Shown here piece after piece: positions 42,108 through 51,051 of a stretch of 64,000 nucleotides of DNA. The stretch is from Alistipes sp. (GTDB taxonomy: Bacteria > Bacteroidota > Bacteroidia > Bacteroidales > Rikenellaceae). The stretch spans positions 62,001 through 126,000 of the forward strand of contig JAGBTQ010000003.1 of assembly GCA_017631275.1 (NCBI GenBank). The letters are read 5' to 3'. The position numbers and the translations under genes were made by a program. Numbering within the stretch: position 1 is the first letter of the stretch; each line of letters starts with the position of its first letter. Under the pieces are notes generated by a model. The model saw nothing but the letters and a program-made list of their open reading frames with translations. It made no database searches and had not been told where the DNA came from.

Positions 42108-44261
42108 ATGAAAAACTATTCAGCAAAAGAGCTTAAGAACATCGTTCTTATTGGTGCTCCTGGCGCCGGTAAAACTACCCTTGCAGAGGCAATGGCTTTC
42201 GAGGGTAAGGTTATTGATCGCAGGGGTAGTATCGAGAATAACAACACAATCTCGGACAACACAGATATCGAGCACGAGTACAAGCGTTCGATATACTCTA
42301 CAACCCTCTTTACTGAGTTTATGGATCGTAAGCTCAACATCATCGACTGCCCAGGTTCTGACGACTTCTGCGGTTCGTTGTTCTCTGCTTTCAAGGTAGG
42401 TGACGTTGGCGTTATGGTTCTCAACGCACAGAATGGCTGGGAGGTTGGCTCTGAGCTTCAGTCACGCTATGCTCGCATCCTCAACAAGCCACTTATCGGC
42501 GTTATCAACCAGCTCGATGGCGACAAGGCTAACTACGATGCTACTATCGAGGGCATCCGCGCTAACTCTTCTGTTAAGCCAGTTATCGTTCAGTATCCTG
42601 TTAACCAGGGCGCAGGCTTCGACTCATTCATCGATGTATTGATGATGAAGCTTTATAAGTTTGTTGACGAGAATGGTAAGCGCGAGGAGTATCCTATTCC
42701 TGAGAGCGAGATGGAGCGTGCTCAGGCTCTCAACCAGGAGCTTGCTGAGGCAGCTGCCGTTTATGATGACGCACTCATGGAGCTCTACTTCGAGAAGGGC
42801 TCACTTACTCAGGACGACATCCGTGCTGGTTTGAAGCTCGGCGTATCTAAGCGCGACATCATGCCTATCTTCTGTGCATCAGGTAAGCGCGACATCGGTA
42901 CTAAGCGTCTTATGGAGTTCATCATCAACGTGGCTCCAGGCCCACTTAAGGCACCTGCATTCCTCACAACCGAGGGCGAGGAGCTCTTGGCAGAGGCAGA
43001 CCAGCCAGCAGCACTATTCGTATTTAAGAGCCAGATCGAGCAGCATATCGGCGAGATTACCTACTTCCGCGTAGTTCGTGGTAAGGTAACTGAGGGCATG
43101 GAGCTTGTTAACTCACGCACAGGCAACAAGGAGAAGCTATCACAGCTCTTCGCCGTAGCTGGTAAGAACCGTATCAAGGTTACTGAGCTTTCGGCAGGTG
43201 ACATCGGTTGCACCGTTAAGCTTAAGGGCACACGCACAAACGACACTTTGGCAGCTCCAGCAACACCTGTTACTGTTGAGCCTATCGTATTCCCAGAGCC
43301 ACGCTACCGTGCCGCTATCAAGGCTAAGGATCAGGGCGACGAGGAGAAGCTCGGTAAGCTTTTGAACGATGCTAAGTATGAGGATCCTACAATCCTTGTT
43401 GAGTACTCTAAGGAGCTCAAGCAGACCATCATTCAGGGTCAGGGTGAGCACCACCTCAACATCCTCAAGCAGCGTCTATCGTCTGAGAACAAGATGGAGA
43501 TCGAGTACTACGCTCCAAAGATTTCATATCGCGAGACTATCACTAAGGTAGCTCAGGCCGACTATCGCCACAAGAAGCAGTCTGGTGGTTCAGGTCAGTT
43601 TGGTGAGGTTCACATGGTTATCGAGCCTTACTACGAGGGTATGCCAGAGCCTACTAAGTACAAGGTAAATGGTCAGGAGATTGCCGTTAGCGTTAAGGGT
43701 AAGGAGGAGTACGACTTGCCATGGGGCGGTAAGCTTCAGTACTACAACTCAATCGTTGGTGGTGCTATCGACGCACGCTTCATGCCTGCGATTTTGAAGG
43801 GTATCATGGAGAAGATGGACGAGGGTCCATTGACAGGCTCTTATGCTCGTGACATCCGCGTTGTTATCTACTACGGTAAGATGCACCCAGTAGATTCAAA
43901 CGAGCTCTCATTTAAGCTTGCTGGCCGTAACGCCTTCAAGGAGGCATTCCGCAATGCTGGTCCAAAGATTATGGAGCCTATCTACAACGTTGAGGTATTG
44001 ACACCAAGCGAGTATATGGGTGCTGTGATGAGCGACCTCCAGAACCGTCGTGCTATGATCATGGGTATGGAGTCAGACAAGGGCTTCGACCGCCTCAACG
44101 CACGTGTGCCTCTTGCTGAGTTGTATCGCTACTCAACATCTCTATCATCACTCACCTCTGGTGCTGCAACCTACACCATGCAGTTTGCATCATACGAGCA
44201 GGTGCCAGCAGATGTTCAGGATAAGTTGTTGAAGGCTTACACCGATACTGACGAGGAGTAA
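42108..44261 (+). CDS. EF-G2-type elongation factor with altered GTPase site
   Basis: This is a 717-residue EF-G paralogue with the G domain, domain II, and the C-terminal domains III-V of translocases. The P-loop GAPGAGKTT (16-24) is intact, but the DTPGH box reads DCPGSDDF (80-87), so Ser 84 replaces the His needed for GTP hydrolysis. The switch I region also lacks the RGIT sequence, and the NKxD box is NQLD (134-137). A Bacteroides EF-G paralogue, EF-G2, is known to drive translocation without GTP hydrolysis, and this looks like the same kind of protein. Codons favour GGT, GCT and CGT, as in highly expressed genes. The stop merges with a type 2 palindrome. Confidence 0.88.
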   Translation: MKNYSAKELKNIVLIGAPGAGKTTLAEAMAFEGKVIDRRGSIENNNTISDNTDIEHEYKRSIYSTTLFTEFMDRKLNIIDCPGSDDFCGSLFSAFKVGDVGVMVLNAQNGWEVGSELQSRYARILNKPLIGVINQLDGDKANYDATIEGIRANSSVKPVIVQYPVNQGAGFDSFIDVLMMKLYKFVDENGKREEYPIPESEMERAQALNQELAEAAAVYDDALMELYFEKGSLTQDDIRAGLKLGVSKRDIMPIFCASGKRDIGTKRLMEFIINVAPGPLKAPAFLTTEGEELLAEADQPAALFVFKSQIEQHIGEITYFRVVRGKVTEGMELVNSRTGNKEKLSQLFAVAGKNRIKVTELSAGDIGCTVKLKGTRTNDTLAAPATPVTVEPIVFPEPRYRAAIKAKDQGDEEKLGKLLNDAKYEDPTILVEYSKELKQTIIQGQGEHHLNILKQRLSSENKMEIEYYAPKISYRETITKVAQADYRHKKQSGGSGQFGEVHMVIEPYYEGMPEPTKYKVNGQEIAVSVKGKEEYDLPWGGKLQYYNSIVGGAIDARFMPAILKGIMEKMDEGPLTGSYARDIRVVIYYGKMHPVDSNELSFKLAGRNAFKEAFRNAGPKIMEPIYNVEVLTPSEYMGAVMSDLQNRRAMIMGMESDKGFDRLNARVPLAELYRYSTSLSSLTSGAATYTMQFASYEQVPADVQDKLLKAYTDTDEE

Positions 44262-44389
44262 TTCTTTTCTCGTGATAGCGGCGCATCTGCGGCGCTTCAA
44301 TCAAAGCCACCAATGGGACGTACTTAGGTACTACCCATCGGTGGCTTTTTCATGTCAGCGCCACATCTGCACCACTCTGACGAGAAAAT
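44262..44389 (+). repeat. Type 2 palindromic element behind EF-G2 gene
   Basis: Outer arms TTTTCTCGTGATAG (about 44266-44279) and CTCTGACGAGAAAA (about 44375-44388) enclose the core hairpin AAAGCCACCAATGGG / CCCATCGGTGGCTTTTT (44303-44350). CATCTGC occurs on both sides of the core. The sequence differs from the copy at 13144 in both arms but keeps pairing. The element starts at the TAA stop. Confidence 0.88.
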
Positions 44390-44403
44390 CACCTCGCCAA
44401 ACA

Positions 44404-44434
44404 TTGTCTATCTTAACTAATTTTCGTATCTTTG
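44404..44434 (+). promoter_or_regulatory. Promoter for the GH2 gene
   Basis: TTG (44404-44406), 20 bases, TATCTTTG (44427-44434), a good consensus match about 15 bases before the first ATG. Confidence 0.75.
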
Positions 44435-44448
44435 CCTAAGACTATAAA

Positions 44449-46959
44449 ATGAATTTAGATATGAGACAATTAGTAATGTTACTCGTGGCGATGTTTGCGC
44501 TCACAACGTCGCTCTACGCACAGCGTACAGAACAGCTCTTGGATAGGGGTTGGCGCTTTACGCGTGAGGATAGCGAGGAGTTTAGCCAAGTGGGCTACAA
44601 CGACAGTAAGTGGCAGAGCGTCACTATTCCCCACGACTGGGCTATCTACGGACCCTTCAGCGTAAACAACGACAAGCAGAATACTGCCATTACGCAAGAT
44701 GGTCAGCAGGAGGCTATGGAGCACGCAGGACGCACGGGTGGTCTTCCGTTTGTGGGTGTCGGCTGGTACCGTCTTAAGTTCGAGGCCCCCGCTTTCGAGG
44801 AGGGCAAGCGTGCCACGCTCCTCTTTGATGGTGCTATGAGCCATGCTCGCGTATATGTCAATGGCGAGGAGGTGGGCTACTGGCCCTATGGCTACAACGC
44901 CTTCTACTTCGACATTACCGATCAGCTCAAGGTGGGTGAGGTCAACGAGCTTGCCGTACGCCTTGAGAACGAGACCGACTCGTCGCGCTGGTATCCTGGT
45001 GCGGGCCTCTATCGCAATGTGCACCTTATCATCACCAACGATGTGCATATCGACATGTGGGGTGTGCAGGTGACTACGCCCGAGATTCTCTCCGACCGTG
45101 CTACAATACGTGTCAAGACCAACTTCGTGCTCCCTCCGGGTAAGGAACTTGGCAACTGTGGCGTCTCGGTCGATATCCTCGATGCTGATGGCAAAATGGT
45201 ATATGGTACATCGACCCTCCCAGACGTATTTGCCACTAGCCACTTTACACAGGAGATTGTGCTCTACAACTACAAGCTATGGACCCTCGAGAATCCATAC
45301 CTCTACACCGCCCTTGTCAGGATTTACGACACTGGCGACAAGTACGATGAGTGCTATGTGCGCTTTGGTATCCGCTCTATCGAGGTGCGCCCCGAGGAGG
45401 GCTTCTTCCTAAATGGTGTCGAGACCAAGTTTAAGGGCGTGTGCAACCACCACGACCTCGGCCCTCTGGGTGCTGCCGTGAACGAGGCGGCTATACGTCG
45501 CCAGATACGCCTTTTGAAGGATATGGGCTGTAATGCTATCCGCACATCGCACAATATGCCTGCGCCCGAGCTTGTTGAGGCTTGCGACGAGATGGGTATG
45601 ATGCTTATGCTCGAGTCGTTCGACGAGTGGCGCACGCCAAAGCTTAAGAATGGCTACCATAAGCACTTCGACGAGTGGGCTGAGCGCGACCTTCAGAACC
45701 TTGTTCGCCACTTCCGTAACAACCCAAGCGTTGTCATGTGGTGCATCGGCAACGAGGTGCCCGACCAGGGCGATGTCATCTGGGGCTCGAAGCTATCGCG
45801 TTACTTGCAGGATATATGCCACCGCGAGGACCCCACACGCCCCGTTACGCAGGGCATGGATCAGCCTCACAACGTGGTATATAACAACATGGCGGCGGTG
45901 ATGGATGTCGCTGGCTTCAACTACCGCCCACACCACTACCCCGACAACTATCTACGCCTACCACAGCAGATTATCCTCGGCTCGGAGACCGCCTCGACAA
46001 TAAGTAGCCGTGGCGTATATAAGTTCCCCGTTGAGCGTCGCTCTATGGCTAAGTACGACGACCACCAGGCATCGTCATACGACGTGGAGCACTGCGGCTG
46101 GTCGAACCTCCCCGAGGACGACTGGATTTGGCACGACGACTTTAGCTGGGGCATCGGCGAGTTTGTGTGGACAGGCTTCGACTACCTTGGCGAGCCTACA
46201 CCATACTACTCCGACTGGCCAAGCCACTCATCGCTCTTCGGTATTATCGACCTTGCGGGTCTGCCTAAAGATCGCTACTACCTCTATCGCAGCCATTGGA
46301 ACACAGAGGCTGAGACCCTACACATCCTACCACACTGGACATGGCCAGGTCGTGAGGGTGAGGTAACCCCTGTGTTTGTTTATACCAACTACCCATCAGC
46401 CGAGCTCTTTATCAATGGCGTGAGCCAGGGCATCCGCACCAAGGACACCTCTATTACTGCCGAGGGCACATGGGAGGAGCAGGAGACAGCAACGTCGTTT
46501 AAGCGTCAGCAGCGCTACCGTCTCATGTGGTTCGACACTAAGTATGAACCTGGCACGGTGCGTGTTGTTGCCTACGATGCTGAGGGTAATGCCGTTGCCG
46601 AGAAGGAGATTTGCACCGCTGGAGTGCCTCACCACCTTGAGCTTGAGGCCGACCGCTCGACAATCAATGCCGACGGCAAAGACTTGGCATTCATCACAGT
46701 GAAGGTTGTAGATAAAGATGGCAACTTATGCCCCAATGCTCAGCACTTGGTTAAGTATAGCGTCAAGGGCGAGGGTAGGTACCGTGCTGGCGCTAATGGC
46801 GACCCTACATCGTTGGAGTTGTTCCATCTGCCCCAGATGAAGGTCTTCAACGGCATGATGACCGCCATTGTCGAGAGTAGCGAGAGTGCTGGCACAATCA
46901 CCCTCACTGCTACGGCTAAGGGCCTAAAACCAGCAAAGATAACCATCAAAACAGAGTAA
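44449..46959 (+). CDS. GH2 family glycosidase, secreted (beta-galactosidase-like)
   Basis: This 836-residue enzyme has a signal peptide (ending TTSLYAQ), an N-terminal sugar-binding jelly roll (ending near YWPYGYNAFYFD), an immunoglobulin-like domain, and the GH2 TIM barrel with acid/base Glu 436 in GNEVP and nucleophile Glu 513 in GSETAS. C-terminal DUF4982-like and Ig-like domains follow. The family includes beta-galactosidases, beta-mannosidases and beta-glucuronidases; the domain order suggests beta-galactosidase, but the substrate is inferred. An ATG at 44461 is an equally good start. Confidence 0.9.
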   Translation: MNLDMRQLVMLLVAMFALTTSLYAQRTEQLLDRGWRFTREDSEEFSQVGYNDSKWQSVTIPHDWAIYGPFSVNNDKQNTAITQDGQQEAMEHAGRTGGLPFVGVGWYRLKFEAPAFEEGKRATLLFDGAMSHARVYVNGEEVGYWPYGYNAFYFDITDQLKVGEVNELAVRLENETDSSRWYPGAGLYRNVHLIITNDVHIDMWGVQVTTPEILSDRATIRVKTNFVLPPGKELGNCGVSVDILDADGKMVYGTSTLPDVFATSHFTQEIVLYNYKLWTLENPYLYTALVRIYDTGDKYDECYVRFGIRSIEVRPEEGFFLNGVETKFKGVCNHHDLGPLGAAVNEAAIRRQIRLLKDMGCNAIRTSHNMPAPELVEACDEMGMMLMLESFDEWRTPKLKNGYHKHFDEWAERDLQNLVRHFRNNPSVVMWCIGNEVPDQGDVIWGSKLSRYLQDICHREDPTRPVTQGMDQPHNVVYNNMAAVMDVAGFNYRPHHYPDNYLRLPQQIILGSETASTISSRGVYKFPVERRSMAKYDDHQASSYDVEHCGWSNLPEDDWIWHDDFSWGIGEFVWTGFDYLGEPTPYYSDWPSHSSLFGIIDLAGLPKDRYYLYRSHWNTEAETLHILPHWTWPGREGEVTPVFVYTNYPSAELFINGVSQGIRTKDTSITAEGTWEEQETATSFKRQQRYRLMWFDTKYEPGTVRVVAYDAEGNAVAEKEICTAGVPHHLELEADRSTINADGKDLAFITVKVVDKDGNLCPNAQHLVKYSVKGEGRYRAGANGDPTSLELFHLPQMKVFNGMMTAIVESSESAGTITLTATAKGLKPAKITIKTE

Positions 46960-46964
46960 ACACT

Positions 46965-46997
46965 AAGGGCTGCCCCACTGAGGCAGCCCTTTTTTTA
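46965..46997 (+). terminator. GH2 terminator
   Basis: AAGGGCTGCC (46965-46974) / GGCAGCCCTT (46982-46991) followed by six further T. It lies between convergent transcripts; the minus-strand T run is weak. Confidence 0.9.
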
Positions 46998-47009
46998 TTG
47001 TGTTCAAGT

Positions 47010-48086
47010 CTACTTTGTTAGGCGGTGGTAGTGGCAGACGAGAAGGTTTTCGTCATCGTCGTAGAGGTGCATGCCGTTGCCCTCGCAGTATTGCCACATC
47101 TTGCAGTCGGCACACTTGCCCTTCTTTGCCCACGCACGGTTGCGGAACTTCTCGAAGCGGTTTTGCCACACGTCCCAGAAGCTATCCTTATAAATATTGC
47201 CCTGCGTGAAGTTGGCACGTACCGACGTGCAGCCCGAGATGTCGCCATTGACACGTATCGACGCCACGCCGATGCCTGCATGACACTCGAACGGATTGGT
47301 GCGCACACGTAGCTCGTAGCCCCCAAGGAAGCCCTCGCAGCCATACGAAGCTATGACACGACCCTCCTTTCTACACTCCTCGATAAACTCCATGAGGTAG
47401 GTGAACTCCTCGTCGTTAAGTTGCATAGATAGGTCCTCCGCAGCACGTCCCACAGGGAAGATGGTGAACAAGCGCCACTGGCGCACGCCGAGCGAGTAGA
47501 GAAACTCTTTGAAGCGGTGCAGGTGTGGCAGCAGAGCTGGGGTAACGCACGTAACGACATCTGAGGCGAGCTCCTTATCTGCCGATATCATGCGTATAGC
47601 CTCCACAGCGCGACCAAAGCTCTCCTTGTTTTGGCGTATGTGCAGGTGGTGCTCCTCGAAGCCATCGAGCGACACGGTTATAGAGTGCAAGCCCGCACGT
47701 ATGAGCGAGTCGAGCCTCTGGCGTGTGAGTGCCAAACCATTGGTTACCATGCCCCAGGGGTAGCCACGACGGTAGAGGTTGATACCTATCTGCTCGAGGT
47801 CTTTGCGCACGAGCACCTCGCCACCCGACAAGATTACAAGCACCTTGTTGGGGTTTACGTTGGGCGTAATCTCCTTATCTAAGACCTTGAAGAAGTCCTC
47901 GGCGGGCATGTCGCTAAGCGCACTATCCACACGGCAGTCGCTACCGCAGTGACGACACTGTAGGTTGCAGCGCAGCGTACACTCCCAAAAGAGGGTATTC
48001 AAAATATGCTCCTCAGCACGTATCTTACGTAATTTTTTGAATAGCTTTAGCGCCAGCCACTGACGCATACCAAGTCGTTTTCCCAT
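47010..48086 (-). CDS. Radical SAM/SPASM enzyme, last gene of the lipoprotein operon
   Basis: The 358-residue protein has the radical SAM cluster site C40-X3-C44-X2-C47 (CNLQCRHC), LSGGEVLVRKDL, and a C-terminal SPASM region with cysteines in FECHAG, SGCTS, KCADC, QYCEGN and LVCHYH that could hold two auxiliary clusters. SPASM enzymes usually modify peptides or proteins. I recall a Bacteroidetes radical SAM family (TIGR04133) that pairs with small lipoproteins (TIGR04134), and this gene with its neighbours matches that description. It ends an eight-gene operon; the preceding lipoprotein gene stops six bases upstream. Confidence 0.88.
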   Translation of the reverse strand: MGKRLGMRQWLALKLFKKLRKIRAEEHILNTLFWECTLRCNLQCRHCGSDCRVDSALSDMPAEDFFKVLDKEITPNVNPNKVLVILSGGEVLVRKDLEQIGINLYRRGYPWGMVTNGLALTRQRLDSLIRAGLHSITVSLDGFEEHHLHIRQNKESFGRAVEAIRMISADKELASDVVTCVTPALLPHLHRFKEFLYSLGVRQWRLFTIFPVGRAAEDLSMQLNDEEFTYLMEFIEECRKEGRVIASYGCEGFLGGYELRVRTNPFECHAGIGVASIRVNGDISGCTSVRANFTQGNIYKDSFWDVWQNRFEKFRNRAWAKKGKCADCKMWQYCEGNGMHLYDDDENLLVCHYHRLTK

Positions 48087-48092
48087 AGCTCG

Positions 48093-48449
48093 TTACTCTT
48101 TCTGTTTGCGCTCAAGTACAATATCGCCCACGTCGTTGGGGCCATAATACAACAGGTCGATATCCTTGCGTTCGAACTCGCCACCATTCTCCTCGCCGTC
48201 GATGTCGATGAGTGTGAGCTTGCTATAGTCGAAGCTTTCGACGTAGAAGTGGCCGTTGGCCTTCGTGAGCACCTTGTTTGTGCCTACCGATGCCTCAATG
48301 CCCGGGATAGGCTCGCCCGCCTCATCAACGACACGTCCCGATGCGCCAAAGTATGGCTTAAACTCTTCGTAGGGTGTGCCGTAGCATGCCACGCATGTTA
48401 GCGTGATGCCAAAGAGCGCAAATAGCTTAGTTAAAATTCGTCCCCACAT
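48093..48449 (-). CDS. Radical SAM-associated putative lipoprotein 1
   Basis: The 118-residue lipoprotein has a lipid-attachment Cys at 22 (TCVAC), immediately followed by YGTP (23-26). The body is one beta-rich, carboxypeptidase-regulatory-like domain: VVDEAGEPIPGI (about 40-51), then IDIDGEENGGEFE, and a final VGDIVLERK. These three blocks occur in the same order in the lipoproteins at 48468, 48878 and 51571. The likely role is as a surface protein modified by the radical SAM enzymes of this operon, but that is inference. Confidence 0.85.
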   Translation of the reverse strand: MWGRILTKLFALFGITLTCVACYGTPYEEFKPYFGASGRVVDEAGEPIPGIEASVGTNKVLTKANGHFYVESFDYSKLTLIDIDGEENGGEFERKDIDLLYYGPNDVGDIVLERKQKE

Positions 48450-48467
48450 AGTATCAAATATTTAGGT

Positions 48468-48875
48468 TTACATTATTCTTTTTAGCACTATCGTTCCTAT
48501 GTCAACAAGGCTGCTACCCGAATAGCCCCACTCGTCGGGCTTGATTGGGGGTGTCACCTTGTCGGTGATATCTACCGATAGACTCTCATACTCGCCTCTG
48601 TTGTGCTCGCCATCGACATCCTCGAAGCGTATAACCCAGCGGTTGCGTGGCGCAAGATGGGTAAATCCTCCAAACTTACCTTCGTAGTCGGTATATCCCT
48701 CACGACCAGCAAAGTCGCCGCCCTCGGGGTAGGCATGAATGCCCTGAATGGGCTCGCCCGCCTCATCGACAACGGTGCCATAGACCGTGAGCACGTAGTA
48801 AGGCTCATGCTTCTCCTCGCAGCCCACAAGCGTGAGCAATGCTAATGCAAATATACAAAAAATAGATTTACGCAT
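48468..48875 (-). CDS. Radical SAM-associated putative lipoprotein 2
   Basis: This 135-residue lipoprotein has its lipid Cys at 19 (LTLVGC). It has the shared blocks VVDEAGEPIQGI, FEDVDGEHNRGEYE and DIGTIVLKR, with YGT running directly into the first block in place of the separate YGTP seen in its relatives. The longer loop between the second and third blocks is rich in Pro and Asp. It lies two bases downstream of the gene at 48878, so translation may be coupled. Confidence 0.85.
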   Translation of the reverse strand: MRKSIFCIFALALLTLVGCEEKHEPYYVLTVYGTVVDEAGEPIQGIHAYPEGGDFAGREGYTDYEGKFGGFTHLAPRNRWVIRFEDVDGEHNRGEYESLSVDITDKVTPPIKPDEWGYSGSSLVDIGTIVLKRIM

Positions 48876-48877
48876 AG

Positions 48878-49348
48878 CTACTCCTCCTCAGTGTTAGTGT
48901 TTTCCTCCTCTGTGCTCTCAGGCTCAAGGGTCATCACCACATCGCCAATCTCGGCAACGTAGCTACCATTATCCCAGTTGCCGTCGCCCTCGTCGGTCTG
49001 CACGATGTGGTCGCTGATGTCCACCGTCTTACTCTCGAACTTACCGCCATTAGCCTCGCCGTCGGGGTCTATGAAGATAATCGTGTGATCCATGCTATGC
49101 ATATTTCCCGTGTGTGCATCTATCTCGCCAAGGTAGTTGGTTACTCCTGTGCGGTTGTCGAAAGGTGTGTAGTGGTCGCCCCAGTCCACCTTAACACGTG
49201 CCTCGATGCCCTCGATAGGCTTGCCAGCCTCATCAACAACACGTGCCTTAAGGTTGAAGTGTACGTGAGGCGTGCCATACTCAACCCTCATACAACCCGT
49301 AGCACTGATGCCAAGTAGGGCGAGAAGCATGTATAAAAGCTTTTTCAT
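48878..49348 (-). CDS. Radical SAM-associated putative lipoprotein 3
   Basis: The 156-residue lipoprotein has its lipid Cys at 19 (SATGC) and YGTP at 24-27. It has the shared blocks VVDEAGKPIEGI, IDPDGEANGGKFE and EIGDVVMTLE. It ends in an acidic tail of Glu, Thr and Asn that its shorter relatives lack. The nearest relative in the operon is the protein at 51571 (same VMTL ending and DxGxGxW loop). Confidence 0.87.
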   Translation of the reverse strand: MKKLLYMLLALLGISATGCMRVEYGTPHVHFNLKARVVDEAGKPIEGIEARVKVDWGDHYTPFDNRTGVTNYLGEIDAHTGNMHSMDHTIIFIDPDGEANGGKFESKTVDISDHIVQTDEGDGNWDNGSYVAEIGDVVMTLEPESTEEENTNTEEE

Positions 49349-49370
49349 ATCGTTTAAGTTTTATAGTTTA

Positions 49371-49997
49371 TTAATATTCGTTGCACCCCTTGCCGCCTCG
49401 CCAGCAAACACGGCAGTCGGTGAATGTGCCCTTGCGAAGCTCTATCGTATCGTCCTGCTCGCTGCGACCTCTAAACGAGAACTCGCCCGAGAAGAGGCAA
49501 CCCGACGAGCCGTATGGCTCCTGCTCGCGGAATATTATCCAGCCGTCTATGGCGTGGTAGCTGTAGGTAACAATGTCGGTTACGGTGCCACCACCAGGCA
49601 GAGGTGTCGAGGCTCCTTGCTCCCTAAAGCTGATGCATGCTCGCGAGCCCTCAACATCTATGAGCGTATATACCTTGTCGAGCTCGAATGTCGAGTCCTC
49701 GAAGTCGATGTCAATGTCGAGCATTGCGCCAATGCCCACCGTCGAGTCGAGCTCGCGATATAGCTCGAAGCTAAAGCCGCCACCCTCACGAATTACTATC
49801 TCGGGGTGGTTGTGGTCGGTGAAATATCCCGTGTTGCTCGTAAAGAGTGTCGAGCGAAAGTCGTAGCGAGAGCCGCTAAGCTCCACAGATATTGGAGCAT
49901 CGGTATCGACACCAAATAGGCTGTAAAAATCCTTCTTGCAACCCACCGTAAGGAGTAGCGAGAGAAGCACGAAGCAGTATCGAAGCCAAGTTCTCAT
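49371..49997 (-). CDS. Lipoprotein with Cys-rich C-terminus, function unknown
   Basis: This 208-residue protein has a lipoprotein signal (LLLTVGC, lipid Cys 20). Its body is beta-rich and unlike the four VVDEAG lipoproteins. The C-terminus is unusual: DCRVCWRGGKGCNEY in the last 16 residues, with three cysteines plus Trp, Arg and Gly. It looks like a metal site, a disulfide knot or a target for modification. It sits between the second radical SAM enzyme (18 bases) and lipoprotein 3. I do not recognise the family. Confidence 0.75.
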   Translation of the reverse strand: MRTWLRYCFVLLSLLLTVGCKKDFYSLFGVDTDAPISVELSGSRYDFRSTLFTSNTGYFTDHNHPEIVIREGGGFSFELYRELDSTVGIGAMLDIDIDFEDSTFELDKVYTLIDVEGSRACISFREQGASTPLPGGGTVTDIVTYSYHAIDGWIIFREQEPYGSSGCLFSGEFSFRGRSEQDDTIELRKGTFTDCRVCWRGGKGCNEY

Positions 49998-50015
49998 ATA
50001 ACAAATATATAAAAA

Positions 50016-51050
50016 TTATTCGTTCGTGGTGTTCATCACAGGGTCTATTCTGTCGAACGTGCCATACATCTGCTCCGACGCGGCACGACAACCGCCACGG
50101 CACCTCTGCCATAGCTTGCACCCTGCACAGCTCTCGGGCACGCTGTCGAAGTATCCGTCCGAGGCTGAGCGCTCGATAATCGAGCGTAGCGACTCAGAGT
50201 ATATGTTGCCCAGCACACGTGGCGAGTGGTTGCAGAAGCGAACATCGCCACGATAGTTCACCGTGAGCGGGCGACTGCTAAGGTCGGTCGAGCAGTTGGT
50301 AAATATTATGTGGGGGTACTCCTTCGGGTCGAGCAAACACATTGGCGTACATACGCCGCTATGTATGGTCATCTTAAGCTCCGCGGCCATCGCATCTACT
50401 CGTCGAAAGGCGTTGCGCAGCTCGTCATGCGTGAGCGTTAGCTCCTTATGATATACCTTGCCTAAGCCTCCGATGTTGAAGCGGTTGACCATGATGTAGC
50501 GACACCCCATCTCGGCATACATGCGCATGGTGGGCTCTATGGCGTCGTAGTTTAGGCGTGAGAGTATCAGCACGGGCGTTAGCCAACCCTCTTTTCTCTC
50601 TGCTACGCGGCGTGCTGCTGTTGTAGCACGAAGCCACGAGCCACAAAGTTGTGTTATGCTGTCGTGGATGTCGGCATTGTGGCTAAGCATAGGTATTTGC
50701 AGTGTGCCTACGCCAAGGTCGTCAAATATTGCTATGTCGTTGTCGGTAAGCAGAGTGCCATTTGTCAAGATATTGACGTTGCTTCCCGCCATGCGGGCAC
50801 GTAGCACAAGGTCGTGGATGCGTGGTAGGAGCATGGGCTCGCCTCCAGACAATGATAGCGAGCCTATGCGTGCCTCGCTAAGTAGGCGCTTTAGTGTGCG
50901 TCGTGCAAGGCGGAAGTTGGGCGCCTCGACCAGGCATGTGCCCTCGCCCTTTAAGTGGTTGTAGCAGAACTTACACGCCTGATTACAAGCATCGGTAAGC
51001 TCGAATACCACGATGCCAATATCTAACTTATCGCCACGACGAAACCACAT
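50016..51050 (-). CDS. Second radical SAM/SPASM enzyme
   Basis: The 344-residue protein has the radical SAM site C22-X3-C26-X2-C29 (CNQACKFC), LSLSGGEPML, and a SPASM region with cysteines in FTNCS, RFCNH, CAGCKLWQRC and GGCRA. It is clearly distinct from the enzyme at 47010, so the operon contains two divergent enzymes and not a duplicate. It follows the membrane-type protein at 51052 with one base between them, and precedes the Cys-tailed lipoprotein, one of which may be its substrate. Confidence 0.88.
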   Translation of the reverse strand: MWFRRGDKLDIGIVVFELTDACNQACKFCYNHLKGEGTCLVEAPNFRLARRTLKRLLSEARIGSLSLSGGEPMLLPRIHDLVLRARMAGSNVNILTNGTLLTDNDIAIFDDLGVGTLQIPMLSHNADIHDSITQLCGSWLRATTAARRVAERKEGWLTPVLILSRLNYDAIEPTMRMYAEMGCRYIMVNRFNIGGLGKVYHKELTLTHDELRNAFRRVDAMAAELKMTIHSGVCTPMCLLDPKEYPHIIFTNCSTDLSSRPLTVNYRGDVRFCNHSPRVLGNIYSESLRSIIERSASDGYFDSVPESCAGCKLWQRCRGGCRAASEQMYGTFDRIDPVMNTTNE

Positions 51051-51051
51051 A

